Shown here piece by piece: positions 50,910-59,974 of a stretch of DNA of 64,000 bases. Source of the DNA: JANQOH01 sp965201115 (GTDB taxonomy: Bacteria; Pseudomonadota; Alphaproteobacteria; UBA7887). The stretch spans positions 1,736,001-1,800,000 of the forward strand of contig OZ241745.1 of NCBI GenBank assembly GCA_965201115.1. Reading direction: 5' to 3'. The translations under genes and the position numbers were made by a program. The notes below the pieces were generated by a model. It searched no databases. It was given only the letters and a program-made list of their open reading frames with translations, and was not told where the DNA came from. Numbering within the stretch: position 1 is the stretch's first letter; every line of letters begins with the position of its first letter.

Positions 50910-52226
50910 ATGACGGACGCGAAACGCGCCGCGCTGGCGCTGGCGGCGGCGGGGCTGCCGCTGCTTCCCGCGGCGGAGGCGTGGGCGCAGGACGCCGCCG
51001 CGCCCGACAGCGGCAATACCGCGTGGGTGCTGGCCTCCACGGCGCTGGTCCTGTTCATGACCATGCCCGGCCTTGCGCTGTTCTACGGGGGGCTGGTGCG
51101 CTCCGGCAATGTGCTTTCGGTGCTCATGCACTGTTTCTCGATTTGCTGTCTGGTTTCCATCCTGTGGTTCGTCGGCGCCTACAGCCTGGCCTTCACCGAC
51201 GGCGGCGGGCTGAACGCCGTTGTGGGCGGCCTGGGCGCGGCGTTTCTCGGCGGCGCCGCCGACGCCGCCGCGCTGGCGCCGGGGCTCGACATCCCGGAAA
51301 CCGCGTTCTTCATGTTCCAGATGACGTTCGCCATCATCGCCCCGGCGCTCATCGTCGGCGCGTATGTCGAACGCATCCGGTTTTCCGCCGTGCTGCTGTT
51401 TTCCGGCGCGTGGTCGATCCTCGTCTATGCCCCCGTGTGCCATTGGGTGTGGGGCGGCGGTTGGCTGGCGGAACTGGGCGTGCAGGATTTCGCCGGCGGG
51501 CTGGTCGTGCATCTGACCTGCGGAACCTCGGCGCTCGTGCTTGCGTGGGTGCTCGGCGCGCGCGCCGGCTTCCCCCGGGAGATCCGCCCGCCGCACAACC
51601 CCGGCATGGTCATGATGGGCGCGGCGATGCTGTGGGTCGGCTGGTTCGGCTTCAACGCCGGCAGCGCGGTCGCGGCCGACGGCGCGGCCGCCATGGCCAT
51701 GGCCGTAACGCATATTTCCGCGGCCACGGCGGCGTTTACGTGGATGGTCGTGGAGTGGGTACGGTTCCGCAAACCGACGCTTGTCGGCATCGCCACCGGC
51801 GCCATCGCCGGGCTGGCGACGATTACGCCGGCTTCGGGCTTCGTCGGCCCGGTCGGCGCGCTCGTCATCGGCATCGCCGCCGGCCTCGTGTGCTTCTATG
51901 CCGTCGGGGCGGTCAAGAACGCGCTCGGGGTGGACGACTCGCTCGACGTGATGGCGGTGCATGGCGTGGGCGGCGCAGCCGGCGTGCTGCTCACCGCCGT
52001 TTTCGGCGCCGCGGCGTTCGGCGGCCTGGGCCTGTCGGACCAAGGCATAGGCGGCCAGCTCGGAACGCAGGCCATCGGCGTCGCCGCCGTGCTGGCTTGG
52101 TCGGCCGTGCTCACCTTCGTCATCGCAAAGGCCGTAAACGCCATCGCGCCCCTGCGCGCCGAAAAAGAGGCCGAAATCGAGGGCCTGGACCTCATCGACC
52201 ACGGCGAGAAGGGCTACGATCTGTAA
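50910..52226 (+). CDS. amtB: Ammonium transporter, second copy
   Basis: This 438-residue AmtB has an N-terminal signal (AWAQ end) and the ammonium-channel motifs: ALFYGGLVRSGNV, FQMTFAIIAPALIVGAYVER, HWVWGGGWL, DFAGGLVVHLTCG and DVMAVHGVGGAAGV, with the pore His pair. GAGGAGG stands before the ATG. It shares the YDL end with the first copy but differs at many positions in between, so it is a paralogue and not a recent duplicate. Confidence 0.95.
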   Translation: MTDAKRAALALAAAGLPLLPAAEAWAQDAAAPDSGNTAWVLASTALVLFMTMPGLALFYGGLVRSGNVLSVLMHCFSICCLVSILWFVGAYSLAFTDGGGLNAVVGGLGAAFLGGAADAAALAPGLDIPETAFFMFQMTFAIIAPALIVGAYVERIRFSAVLLFSGAWSILVYAPVCHWVWGGGWLAELGVQDFAGGLVVHLTCGTSALVLAWVLGARAGFPREIRPPHNPGMVMMGAAMLWVGWFGFNAGSAVAADGAAAMAMAVTHISAATAAFTWMVVEWVRFRKPTLVGIATGAIAGLATITPASGFVGPVGALVIGIAAGLVCFYAVGAVKNALGVDDSLDVMAVHGVGGAAGVLLTAVFGAAAFGGLGLSDQGIGGQLGTQAIGVAAVLAWSAVLTFVIAKAVNAIAPLRAEKEAEIEGLDLIDHGEKGYDL

Positions 52227-52267
52227 ACCGGCGCCGGATGGCCCCAAACGCCATGACAGGCGCCAGA

Positions 52268-52456
52268 ATGGAGCGCAACAGCCGCAAGCTCATCGCACTG
52301 CTGAAACAAGACGGCTGGTACGAAGTCGGGGGGAAGGGAAGCCACCGGCAGTTCAAGCACAGCGTCAAGCCCGGGCGCATCACCGTGCCCCATCCCGAAA
52401 AGGACCTGAAACTCGGCACGGTCAAGTCGATATACGAGCAAGCCGGTTGGCCGTAG
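52268..52456 (+). CDS. hicA: HicA family toxin
   Basis: This 62-residue HicA is a small double-stranded-RNA-binding-fold toxin expected to cut mRNA. It has NSRKLIALLKQDGWYEVGGK, the active-site-bearing GSHRQFKHS (catalytic His), and VPHPEKDLKLGTVKSI. The start is chosen at ATG 52268, although upstream in-frame ATGs exist. It lies 11 bases before its HicB partner and begins 42 bases after amtB. Confidence 0.92.
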   Translation: MERNSRKLIALLKQDGWYEVGGKGSHRQFKHSVKPGRITVPHPEKDLKLGTVKSIYEQAGWP

Positions 52457-52467
52457 GGGAGGCGCGA

Positions 52468-53457
52468 ATGCGTTACGTAGCGTTCATACACCGCGACAAC
52501 GAGCCGGGCTTCGGAATTAGCTTCCCGGATTTTCCGGGTTGCGTTTCCGATGGCGACACAAGGGAGGACACGATTCGCCGGGGCCGCGAGGCGCTGGCTT
52601 TCCATCTCGAGGGTATGGCCGACGACGGGGAAGCCATTCCGCCGCCGCGTTCGCTTCGCGAGATCGAAGCCGACCCCGAGCTGGCCGAATGGCGGCAAGG
52701 AGCGGAACTCGTTTGCATCGACGATATCCCCGCGCCGCCCCCCTTGGCGGAAGAGCCGGGCGACTGCCTCCTGCGCAGCGCCAGCGGCATTTTCGGGCGG
52801 AGCTTGGCGCGAACGCTGAAGCCGTTCCTCGTTCCAGACCTGCCCGCCGACGGCTGGGAGCGCGTGAAGGCGGCCCTTATCCTGGAGTCTCCCCATAAAT
52901 CGGAAATCGCCGCCGGTTTTCCATTGGCCGGACAGAGCGGCGCGGTTGTCGCCGCGACAATCGGCGAGTGCCTGCCGGGCGCGGCCGGGGTCTCGGGCGC
53001 GATCGGAGAACTCGTTGCGATGGGCGACCCGCGCGTATCATGGCTGGGCATTGTAAACGCATGCCGGTTACCGCTTCAAGACGGCGCCTACTCCGGCGCC
53101 GGGTCGGCGGAATGCATGCGCCACCCTGCCTGGACCGCTTGGTCCGAATGCATCCGCTGGATTCGGAAGAGGCAGGTCGGCGAGCGGAACGAGGCCGCAA
53201 TTCTCTTCGAACGCGCCATCGTTCAAGATCTGCAGGCTAGGCTGGACGAACTCGTGAACGGCAGGCCTACCTTGCTCATATGCTGCGGCGGAATCGCGCG
53301 GCGCATCTTCAAGAGGACGAACAGGCCATACCGGGCAAGAGTTGCCTACGTGCCGCATCCTTCGTGGAGATGGTGGAGACGCAACGAATATCGCGACGCA
53401 ATTCGGGATACCTTCGAAAGTATCGAAGACGATCTGAGAACAGGAGCGGACGCTTGA
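52468..53457 (+). CDS. hicB: HicB antitoxin domain fused to uracil-DNA-glycosylase-like domain
   Basis: This 329-residue fusion has a HicB domain at residues 1-90 (MRYVAFIHRDNEPGFGISFP DFPGC, DPELAEWRQGAELVCID). The DNA-binding tail typical of HicB is absent. Residues 100-329 look like a UDG-superfamily domain, with the classic order of motifs: LILESPHKSE...GFPLAGQSG (138-158), IVNACRLP (195-202), LLICCGG (269-275) and VPHPS (295-299). GGAGG stands before ATG 52468. hicA ends 11 bases upstream. The fusion is unlike ordinary hicAB. Possible roles are phage-DNA glycosylase activity kept near a toxin, or an antitoxin that senses DNA damage; both are inference. Confidence 0.8.
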   Translation: MRYVAFIHRDNEPGFGISFPDFPGCVSDGDTREDTIRRGREALAFHLEGMADDGEAIPPPRSLREIEADPELAEWRQGAELVCIDDIPAPPPLAEEPGDCLLRSASGIFGRSLARTLKPFLVPDLPADGWERVKAALILESPHKSEIAAGFPLAGQSGAVVAATIGECLPGAAGVSGAIGELVAMGDPRVSWLGIVNACRLPLQDGAYSGAGSAECMRHPAWTAWSECIRWIRKRQVGERNEAAILFERAIVQDLQARLDELVNGRPTLLICCGGIARRIFKRTNRPYRARVAYVPHPSWRWWRRNEYRDAIRDTFESIEDDLRTGADA

Positions 53458-53523
53458 TTTGCGCCGCCGCCGCGTTGCGGCGGCGCAGCCATGCCGGCTT
53501 CGAGATGCTCCGCGTAACGCTTG

Positions 53524-53820
53524 TCACTCGCCCAATGCGCCGCTATCGCGGAGCATATCTTCGTACGACTCGCGAGAAAGCGGGCATTGGATTAGTAGAT
53601 CGAAGTCCGATTTGGCGATCCGGCATTGCTTCGCCATACGGCCAAGCAGAGAGTCTCCGATATCCGTTCCGCCCGTTCCGTGAGAAGTAATAGTCCGCAC
53701 TTTCGTCTTTTTTCCGCCTTTCGTGTAGTAGATGAAGATCGAGTGTTTGCGTTTACCTTTCGATTTCTCGAATCCTTTCTTCTCAAGCGCTCGTTCCACA
53801 TCCCTCCGCTTGAACGTCAT
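53524..53820 (-). CDS. HicA-like small protein
   Basis: This 98-residue protein starts MTFKRRDVERALEKKGFEKS and has HSIFIYYTKGGKKTKVRTIT SHG, a HicA-like fold with a histidine in the usual strand position (KRKHSIFIYY). GGTDIGDSLLGRMAKQ and LIQCPLSRESYEDML follow. The start overlaps the stop of the larger upstream gene (ATGA). It could be an RNase toxin or an inactive relative. Confidence 0.75.
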   Translation of the reverse strand: MTFKRRDVERALEKKGFEKSKGKRKHSIFIYYTKGGKKTKVRTITSHGTGGTDIGDSLLGRMAKQCRIAKSDFDLLIQCPLSRESYEDMLRDSGALGE

Positions 53821-54944
53821 CGTGACTCTCCGCTCTCGGATGGCCGTATGGGGCGAATCCGGTCTTTGAGTTCCGCGCGCAGTTGCTGCGCGCCCCTTGC
53901 AAGTTTTTCCGGGTCTTCTTGAGCATACTCGACCCATAACATGTCAAGATTATCACGTAACATATCCTCCAGATCATCGCGTATCGCTGCATGGACAAGA
54001 ATCCCGAAATCGCCTTGCAGATCGTAAAGGCAATCTTGCGAATCGAATTTCACCTCGAAACGCAGCGGCGGTACGGCGCGGTATCGAACATTGTCGATGA
54101 CGATCTCCCGTATTTCTATGGGCGTTTCATCGATCTCTATAATTTTGTCTACGTTATCGATGGATACAGGCGCGCCATTCTTGTCGCGTCGGATATCGCC
54201 GCGAACCTGAACGACACGGCGGCGATTCCTCAGCAAAACGGATTCGTACTCTTCGATATACGTCGCGTCGAGAACGCGCTCACCGGGCGCCTCCAGCCGC
54301 ATGCGCCTCTCGCGGAAATTCAGTCCGGCCAAAGCGCCGGCAACATAGCCGGCCTCTTCCACGCAATCGTCCGCTACGACAATACCATGCGCCCCACCGT
54401 ACTCAGCGCCGTTGCCGCGCGATAGCCAAGCCAGACGTTCGCGCGCAGCGTCGCCGTCGAATATTCGCCGATGATCGATGTCTTCGATCCACAACGCCGC
54501 CCCGGAACCCTTCGACGGCAGCGCATCGGCATAGGCTTGGAATAACGGTTCTCGATACTTCGAATCGGGGATCAGTTCTCGAAGCAACGGAACGTCGCCC
54601 GCCTCCACGGCGCCGCTCACGTCGCGAAACATTTTGGCTACCGCGACCAGGTCTTCGGTCTTCCTCTGCGTCCCGGGAGCCGCGAAATCGCCCACTCCAA
54701 CAGGCATGACATACCCTCCGCGCTCCGGCGATCCACACACCAACTCGAATTCGGACCGAATTTCGCGTGAGAACGCGATTCGCCGCCCCAATCGGTCGCC
54801 CCTCCGGACCTTGGCCAAAAGATATACTATACGCTGTATACGATCGACGGCGCGAACAAGCACGCCTGCCGGCAAGGTGTGGCCTTGTCGGCCAATACGC
54901 TCGAAATGCAAGCGAAACATGCGCGACTTATGAGCGCTCGACAT
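53817..54944 (-). CDS. Unknown protein coupled to the HicA-like gene
   Basis: The 375-residue product is not identified. Its N-terminus (MFRLHFERIGRQGHTLPAGV after a short leader) has LVRAVDRIQRIVYLLA, a likely helical domain. The C-terminal third is acidic (IDNVDKIIEIDETPIEIREI, DDLEDMLRDNLDMLWVEYA), as is common in antitoxins. There is no signal or membrane segment. It precedes the HicA-like gene with an ATGA overlap, so it may be its antitoxin. The start is 54944 (GGGGG upstream) or 54920. Codon use is less G+C-biased than in gatB. Confidence 0.7.
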   Translation of the reverse strand: MSSAHKSRMFRLHFERIGRQGHTLPAGVLVRAVDRIQRIVYLLAKVRRGDRLGRRIAFSREIRSEFELVCGSPERGGYVMPVGVGDFAAPGTQRKTEDLVAVAKMFRDVSGAVEAGDVPLLRELIPDSKYREPLFQAYADALPSKGSGAALWIEDIDHRRIFDGDAARERLAWLSRGNGAEYGGAHGIVVADDCVEEAGYVAGALAGLNFRERRMRLEAPGERVLDATYIEEYESVLLRNRRRVVQVRGDIRRDKNGAPVSIDNVDKIIEIDETPIEIREIVIDNVRYRAVPPLRFEVKFDSQDCLYDLQGDFGILVHAAIRDDLEDMLRDNLDMLWVEYAQEDPEKLARGAQQLRAELKDRIRPIRPSESGESR

Positions 54945-55221
54945 GGTTTCGACCCCCGATACGCGTTTGGGCAGTTCCCTGCCGGAGAACGGCGTCGTCG
55001 CAATTACAACAACGCGAATACGCGGGCGCGCCAAACGGACCGGCGCCGCCGCATGACGTCGACTATACCGCTTGCTGTCGCGTCGCGCAATAGCGGCGTT
55101 CGCGACGCGGCGCCTGTTTGCGCAGGGGCGGTCGGCGACAGCGTCCGCCGCCCGACGGAACGGGGATGACCGCCGCGGCGACCGGTTCGCGCGCGCAGGC
55201 GCCGACCGAACCGGCGGCGCG

Positions 55222-56691
55222 TCATGAGGGGCGGTCGAGTTTCCGGCGCAGGATTTCGTTTACGGCTTTGGGGTCGGCCTTGCCGGCGGTGGCTTTCATG
55301 ACCTGGCCTACGAAGAAGCCGAGCAGCTTGGTCTTGCCGGCGCGGTAGGCGGCAGCTTGGGCCGCATGGGCGGCGAGGATGCGGTCGACCTCGGCCTCGA
55401 TGGCACCGGCGTCGGTGACCTGGCGGAGGCCTTTCGCCTTCACGATTTCGGCGGCGGAGCGGCCGGTTGCGAACATGTCCTCGAACGCCTGTTTCGCCAT
55501 GCGGCGCGAAAGCGCGCCTTCGGCAACCGAATCGAGCAGCGCGCCCAGCGCCTCGGCGGAGACCGGGGATTGCGCGATGCCGCGGCCGGCGCGATCGAGG
55601 GCGGCGGCCAGTTCGCCGGTCGTCCAATGGGCGGCTTGGCGCGCGTCGCGGCCGCGCGCCAGCGTTTCGAAATAGGCGGCGCGGGCGGGGTCATCGGTCA
55701 TGCGGCGCGCGGTTTCGGCGTCCAGGCCGTATGCGGCGCGAAAGCGCGCGGCGCGGGCGGCGGGCAGTTCGGGAAGCGACGCGGCGAGCCGCGCCATGCG
55801 CTCTTCCGACAGCACGAGCGGCGGCAGGTCGGGGTCGGGGAAATAACGGTAGTCGTGCGCGTCTTCCTTCGACCGCATGGAGCGCGTGGCGCCGCTGCCG
55901 GGGTCGAACAGGCGCGTTTCCTGCGCGATCTCGCCGCCGTCTTCCAGGATTCCGATCTGCCGTTCGGCCTCGAACCCGACGGCGCGGGCAAGAAAGCGCA
56001 TGGAGTTCAGGTTCTTGATCTCGCACCGCGCGCCGAGCGGCGCGCCGGGGCGGCGTACCGAAACATTGGCGTCGGCGCGCAACGAACCCTGCTCCATGTT
56101 TCCGTCGCAGGAGCCGACGGCGCGCAGGATGGCGCGCAGCTCGGCGACGAACGCCGCCGCTTCGGCGCCCGAACGCAGATCGGGCTCGGTGACAATCTCC
56201 ATCAGCGGCGCGCCGGCGCGGTTCAGGTCCACCCAGGTTTTGGCGGGGTCGCGGTCGTGGATGCTCTTGCCGGCGTCCTGCTCCAGGTGAATGCGCGTAA
56301 TGCCCACCTTGCGCTCGCCGCCGCCGGGCAGAGCGACCGTCAATGCGCCGCGGCCGACGACAGGGCGCGTATATTGCGAAATCTGATAGCCCTGCGGCAG
56401 ATCGGGGTAGAAATAGTTCTTGCGGTCGAACACCGACACGCGGTGGATTTCCGCACCGAGCGCAAGACCGGTGCGCACGGCTTGGTCGACCGCGCTTTCG
56501 TTGAGCACGGGCAGCATGCCGGGCATGGCGGCGTCAACCAGCGAAACCTGGCTGTTGGGTGCGGCGCCGAATGCGCACGCCGCGCCGGAAAACAGTTTCG
56601 ATTCGACCGCGATTTGCGCATGGACCTCGATCCCGACGACGATCTCCCAATCGCCGGTCCGGCCGCCGACGGTCGGCGCGGGGGCGTTCAC
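55222..56691 (-). CDS. gatB: Asp/Glu-tRNA(Asn/Gln) amidotransferase subunit B
   Basis: This 489-residue GatB subunit helps make Gln-tRNA and Asn-tRNA by transamidation. It has EIVVGIEVHAQIAVESKLFS, NYFYPDLPQGYQISQYTRP, NRAGAPLMEIVTEPDLRS, RADANVSVRRPG and a C-terminal YqeY-like tail (GQVMKATAGKADPKAVNEIL). The start GTG 56691 overlaps the gatA stop. It is the last gene of gatC-gatA-gatB. Confidence 0.97.
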   Translation of the reverse strand: MNAPAPTVGGRTGDWEIVVGIEVHAQIAVESKLFSGAACAFGAAPNSQVSLVDAAMPGMLPVLNESAVDQAVRTGLALGAEIHRVSVFDRKNYFYPDLPQGYQISQYTRPVVGRGALTVALPGGGERKVGITRIHLEQDAGKSIHDRDPAKTWVDLNRAGAPLMEIVTEPDLRSGAEAAAFVAELRAILRAVGSCDGNMEQGSLRADANVSVRRPGAPLGARCEIKNLNSMRFLARAVGFEAERQIGILEDGGEIAQETRLFDPGSGATRSMRSKEDAHDYRYFPDPDLPPLVLSEERMARLAASLPELPAARAARFRAAYGLDAETARRMTDDPARAAYFETLARGRDARQAAHWTTGELAAALDRAGRGIAQSPVSAEALGALLDSVAEGALSRRMAKQAFEDMFATGRSAAEIVKAKGLRQVTDAGAIEAEVDRILAAHAAQAAAYRAGKTKLLGFFVGQVMKATAGKADPKAVNEILRRKLDRPS

Positions 56692-58169
56692 GGCGCGGCC
56701 ACGGAGAAGTCGGGCGGCGTGCAGAATTCCGCCGCGGCCTCGAGCGCCGCCGCGCCGCGCAGCACGGTTTCCTCGTCGAACGGCCGGCCGATCAGCTGCA
56801 GGCCGAGCGGCGGCCCGCTTTCGGACAGCCCGGCGGGAACGGAGATCGCCGGCAGCCCGGCCAGACTCGACGGCACGGTAAACACATCGTTGAGATACAT
56901 GGCCACGGGGTCGTCCATGCGCTCGCCGACGGGGAAAGCGGCGAACGGGCATGTGGGCGTGAGTATCAGATCGACATCCTCGAAAGCGCGGGCGAAATCG
57001 CGCGCGACGAGAGCGCGGACGCGCTGCGCGCGCAGGTAATAGGCGTCGTAATAGCCGGCGGAAAGCACATAGGCGCCGATGGCGATGCGGCGGCGCGCCT
57101 CGGCGCCGAAACCCGCGCCGCGCGTGCGCTCGTATTGATCGATGGGATCGCCGCCCGGCACGCGCAACCCGTAGCGCACGCCGTCGTAGCGCGCGAGGTT
57201 CGACGACGCCTCGGCGGGCGCGATTACGTAATAGGTCGGCAGTGCGTATTCGGTGTGCGGCAGCGAGACCTCGCGGATCTCGGCGCCGGCCTCGCGAAGC
57301 CACGCGGCGCCGCGCGCCCAGAGCGCGTCGATTTCGCCGGGCATGCCGTCGATGCGGTATTCGCCGGGCACGCCAATTTTCAGCCCTCGCGCGCCGCCCG
57401 CCAGCGCCGTTTCGTATTCGGGTGCCGGGCGGTTTGCCGACGTGGAGTCGCGCGGGTCGTATCCGGCGATGGCGCCCAAGGCGAGGGCGGCGTCGTGTAC
57501 GGTACGGGCGATGGGGCCGGCCTGGTCGAGCGAACTGGCGAAAGCGACGATGCCCCAGCGCGAGCAGCGCCCGTAGGTGGGCTTGAGCCCCACGACGCCG
57601 CAGAACGCCGCGGGCTGGCGGATCGATCCGCCGGTGTCTGTGCCCAGCGCGAGGGGAACGGCGCGCGCGGCGACGAGCGCCGTCGAGCCGCCGGACGAGC
57701 CGCCGGGAACGAGCGGACGGTCGTCGCCGCGCCGCCGCCACGGGCTGTGCGTCACGCCGAACCGGCTGGTGACGGTGGAGGATCCCATTGCGAATTCGTC
57801 GAGGTTCGCCTTGCCGCACATGACGGCGCCGGCGGCGAACAGCTTCTCCGTAACGGCGGATTCGTATGGCGGAACGAAGCCCTCGAGGCTGCGCGAGGCG
57901 GCGGTGGTGCGCACGCCCTCGGTGCAGAACAGGTCCTTGACCGCGACGGGTATGCCGTCGAGGGCACGGGCCTCGCCGCGGGCGCGCCGCGCATCCGAAG
58001 CGGCGGCCTGCCTGCGCGCCGCTTCGGGCGTCACGGTTATGTATCCGTTGAGGGGCGCGGCGGCTTCGGCGGCGGCAATGTGCGCCTCGGCAAGCTCGAC
58101 CGCCGACGCCTCGCCCGCGGCGAGCGCCGCGCGCATTTCCGCGACGGTGGCGCCGACAAGACCGGTCAT
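56688..58169 (-). CDS. gatA: Asp/Glu-tRNA(Asn/Gln) amidotransferase subunit A
   Basis: This 493-residue amidase-signature subunit releases ammonia from glutamine. It has GIPVAVKDLFCTEGVRTTAA (with the catalytic Lys), GSSGGSTALVAAR (Ser-cis-Ser) and LGTDTGGSIRQPAAFCGVVG. The start at 58169 (MTGLVGATVAEM) follows the gatC gene closely. Confidence 0.97.
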   Translation of the reverse strand: MTGLVGATVAEMRAALAAGEASAVELAEAHIAAAEAAAPLNGYITVTPEAARRQAAASDARRARGEARALDGIPVAVKDLFCTEGVRTTAASRSLEGFVPPYESAVTEKLFAAGAVMCGKANLDEFAMGSSTVTSRFGVTHSPWRRRGDDRPLVPGGSSGGSTALVAARAVPLALGTDTGGSIRQPAAFCGVVGLKPTYGRCSRWGIVAFASSLDQAGPIARTVHDAALALGAIAGYDPRDSTSANRPAPEYETALAGGARGLKIGVPGEYRIDGMPGEIDALWARGAAWLREAGAEIREVSLPHTEYALPTYYVIAPAEASSNLARYDGVRYGLRVPGGDPIDQYERTRGAGFGAEARRRIAIGAYVLSAGYYDAYYLRAQRVRALVARDFARAFEDVDLILTPTCPFAAFPVGERMDDPVAMYLNDVFTVPSSLAGLPAISVPAGLSESGPPLGLQLIGRPFDEETVLRGAAALEAAAEFCTPPDFSVAAP

Positions 58170-58179
58170 GCGGCGGCGC

Positions 58180-58464
58180 TCATTCGACGACCTTGGGCAC
58201 GACGAAATGCCCGCCGGCGGTCTCGGGCGCATTGGCGAGAATACGCTCCGAGTATCCGCCGTCGGACACTGCGTCGGGGCGCTCGCGCAGGACCGTATCG
58301 ACCGCGCCGGTCATGGGCTCCACGCCTTCGATATCGACCTCGCGGAGCTTCTCGATCCAGCCGAGGATGCCGGACAGCTCGCCGGCCAGCCGCTCGATCT
58401 CGTCGTCCGGAATGCGGATGCGCGCGAGTTGCGCGATCCGCCGCACGGCGGTTTCGTCAAGCAT
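58180..58464 (-). CDS. gatC: Asp/Glu-tRNA(Asn/Gln) amidotransferase subunit C
   Basis: This 94-residue GatC stabilises GatAB. MLDETAVRRIAQLARIRIPD and VEPMTGAVDTVLRERPD are standard, ending FVVPKVVE. The start at 58464 is preferred to ATG 58488 because AAAGGAAG lies six bases upstream and the length then matches the family. Its ORF follows the unknown three-gene set by 35 bases. Confidence 0.95.
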   Translation of the reverse strand: MLDETAVRRIAQLARIRIPDDEIERLAGELSGILGWIEKLREVDIEGVEPMTGAVDTVLRERPDAVSDGGYSERILANAPETAGGHFVVPKVVE

Positions 58465-58499
58465 TCGATGCTTCCTTTCCGGCAACATTCAGCCGATGT

Positions 58500-58976
58500 T
58501 CATGGATTGGTTGCGGAGCCCCGCCTTCTGTCGGGCACTCGGGCGTCAGCGGTTGCGTCGCTTGCCGGAGCCGGACGCTCACGCCATTCCGCCATTCCAG
58601 CAAGCTGTTTTGCATGCTCCTTCTGTTCGTTCCGATCCGTACCCGCCAATGGCGGCAAAACGATATCGGCGTGAAACTCATGGCCGACGCGCGGCGTCGC
58701 CTTGACCAAGCGTCCCTCGGCGGCCGCCCGGTCCGCCCTGACCGTCGCCCAACCGTGAAACGCCCGACCGCGCGCCGCCGCGACCTCTTCGGCAACCCGT
58801 ACCGCGTCTCCCTGCGACATCGTATCCAGGCGATCGACCGAAATGGTACGCACTCCCGGGCGTTCTAAAAAGACACTGTACGGAACAATGCCCCGGCGGG
58901 CCCGATCCCGATCCTTTCTATAAAACACTCCGCGTCCCAGCGTTTCCTCCGGCGCTACGGCGACCGGGATTGTCAT
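58500..58976 (-). CDS. Three-gene cassette, third protein, unknown
   Basis: This 158-residue protein (MTIPVAVAPEETLGRGVFYR ...) has FLERPGVRTISVDRLDTMSQ, GWATVRADRAAAEGRLV, ATPRVGHEFHADIVLP and NEQKEHAKQLAGMAEW, which read as conserved blocks separated by variable ends. It has no membrane segment. Its ATG at 58976 overlaps the stop of the middle gene (ATGA). Conserved His residues (GHEFHAD) could be functional. Family not identified. Confidence 0.7.
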   Translation of the reverse strand: MTIPVAVAPEETLGRGVFYRKDRDRARRGIVPYSVFLERPGVRTISVDRLDTMSQGDAVRVAEEVAAARGRAFHGWATVRADRAAAEGRLVKATPRVGHEFHADIVLPPLAGTDRNEQKEHAKQLAGMAEWRERPAPASDATADARVPDRRRGSATNP

Positions 58977-59971
58977 ATCGGTCGGCGATTGCGGTATTGC
59001 CTGGTTCGCATCGACGTTTCGCACCGGTTGGCATCCGTAATTCGCACTCCCTTCGCGCCGGTCGTCGACGACACGGTCGGGGCGCAATCGCGCCGATTTG
59101 CGGTGTCGCCGTGTCGATTCGAACGCCACGCCCGATCGAACGCCTCGGCGGACAATGCCGAAGCAGTTTCCAACAAGTCAAATAGCCGCATATCGAGACG
59201 CCGACCCAATGCAGCCAACGCCGCGCGTAGAAGCGGGTCCGGCAGGATATCCGCTGTTGCATAACGTTTGCGGTACCGCATCTCGCGTATATCGATCATG
59301 CACAAGGCGCTACCAAGAGATTCGCACAAAACAAGTATGGAGCATTCCCTGTCGCCAACGACGTGAATCGCGATCCCTCCGTCGGGATCGGGGTACACCT
59401 CGTAGCGCAGCGGCAATACATCGTGCATGATCCGCAACAGCCGGTCGGCATTCCGGCCCGCCGTAACCGAAGGCGCGGGAAACTCCTTACACTCCGCTTC
59501 TTCCGCTACTTCTTTCAGGTCCTGTAATGCATCCCGCAAAGACGTCCGCCGATCATGTTCCGATAACGCCGCAATACGCCCGGGTACCTGCACCGCCAAC
59601 CTGTACCAAGCGGGGTCGACAACCGCTCGCAGGCGGCGCTCCCGCGGAACGCCGCGACCGGCGGGCGGGACACGCCCGTGGGCGGACGAGTTTTCCGCCG
59701 GTCCGGCGCCGGCGCCCAATGCGCTCGCATTGGGCGCAACGAAGCCTCTTGACGCCGGATCGCCCGCAAACGGTTGCGCGCCGGGCTTCGTTCCGGATAT
59801 ATCCGCGAATCCGCGCCTGCCCGGCGGATGCCGCGGGCTCGATGCCGGCGCCGCTCCGCTTTCCGCGTTATCCCCCGATACGCGAACGTTAGGCCCGGAA
59901 AGAGTCGCCGCGTCGGCTGGCATATGAACCGTTGCAGTCTCGCTCGACTGTTGCGCGGAAACGCCGGTCAT
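58973..59971 (-). CDS. Three-gene cassette, middle protein, unknown
   Basis: This 332-residue protein has a disordered, Pro/Gly/Ala-rich N-terminal region of about 115 residues. A folded part of about 150 residues follows, with RNADRLLRIMHDVLPLRYEV, YPDPDGGIAIHVVGDRECSI, LVLCESLGSALCMIDI and ADILPDPLLRAALAAL. The order 'dgeIai.v.....vlc.s.G...c.v' is neat and looks conserved. No catalytic motif is visible. It begins three bases after the first gene ends. Confidence 0.7.
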   Translation of the reverse strand: MTGVSAQQSSETATVHMPADAATLSGPNVRVSGDNAESGAAPASSPRHPPGRRGFADISGTKPGAQPFAGDPASRGFVAPNASALGAGAGPAENSSAHGRVPPAGRGVPRERRLRAVVDPAWYRLAVQVPGRIAALSEHDRRTSLRDALQDLKEVAEEAECKEFPAPSVTAGRNADRLLRIMHDVLPLRYEVYPDPDGGIAIHVVGDRECSILVLCESLGSALCMIDIREMRYRKRYATADILPDPLLRAALAALGRRLDMRLFDLLETASALSAEAFDRAWRSNRHGDTANRRDCAPTVSSTTGAKGVRITDANRCETSMRTRQYRNRRPI

Positions 59972-59974
59972 ATT

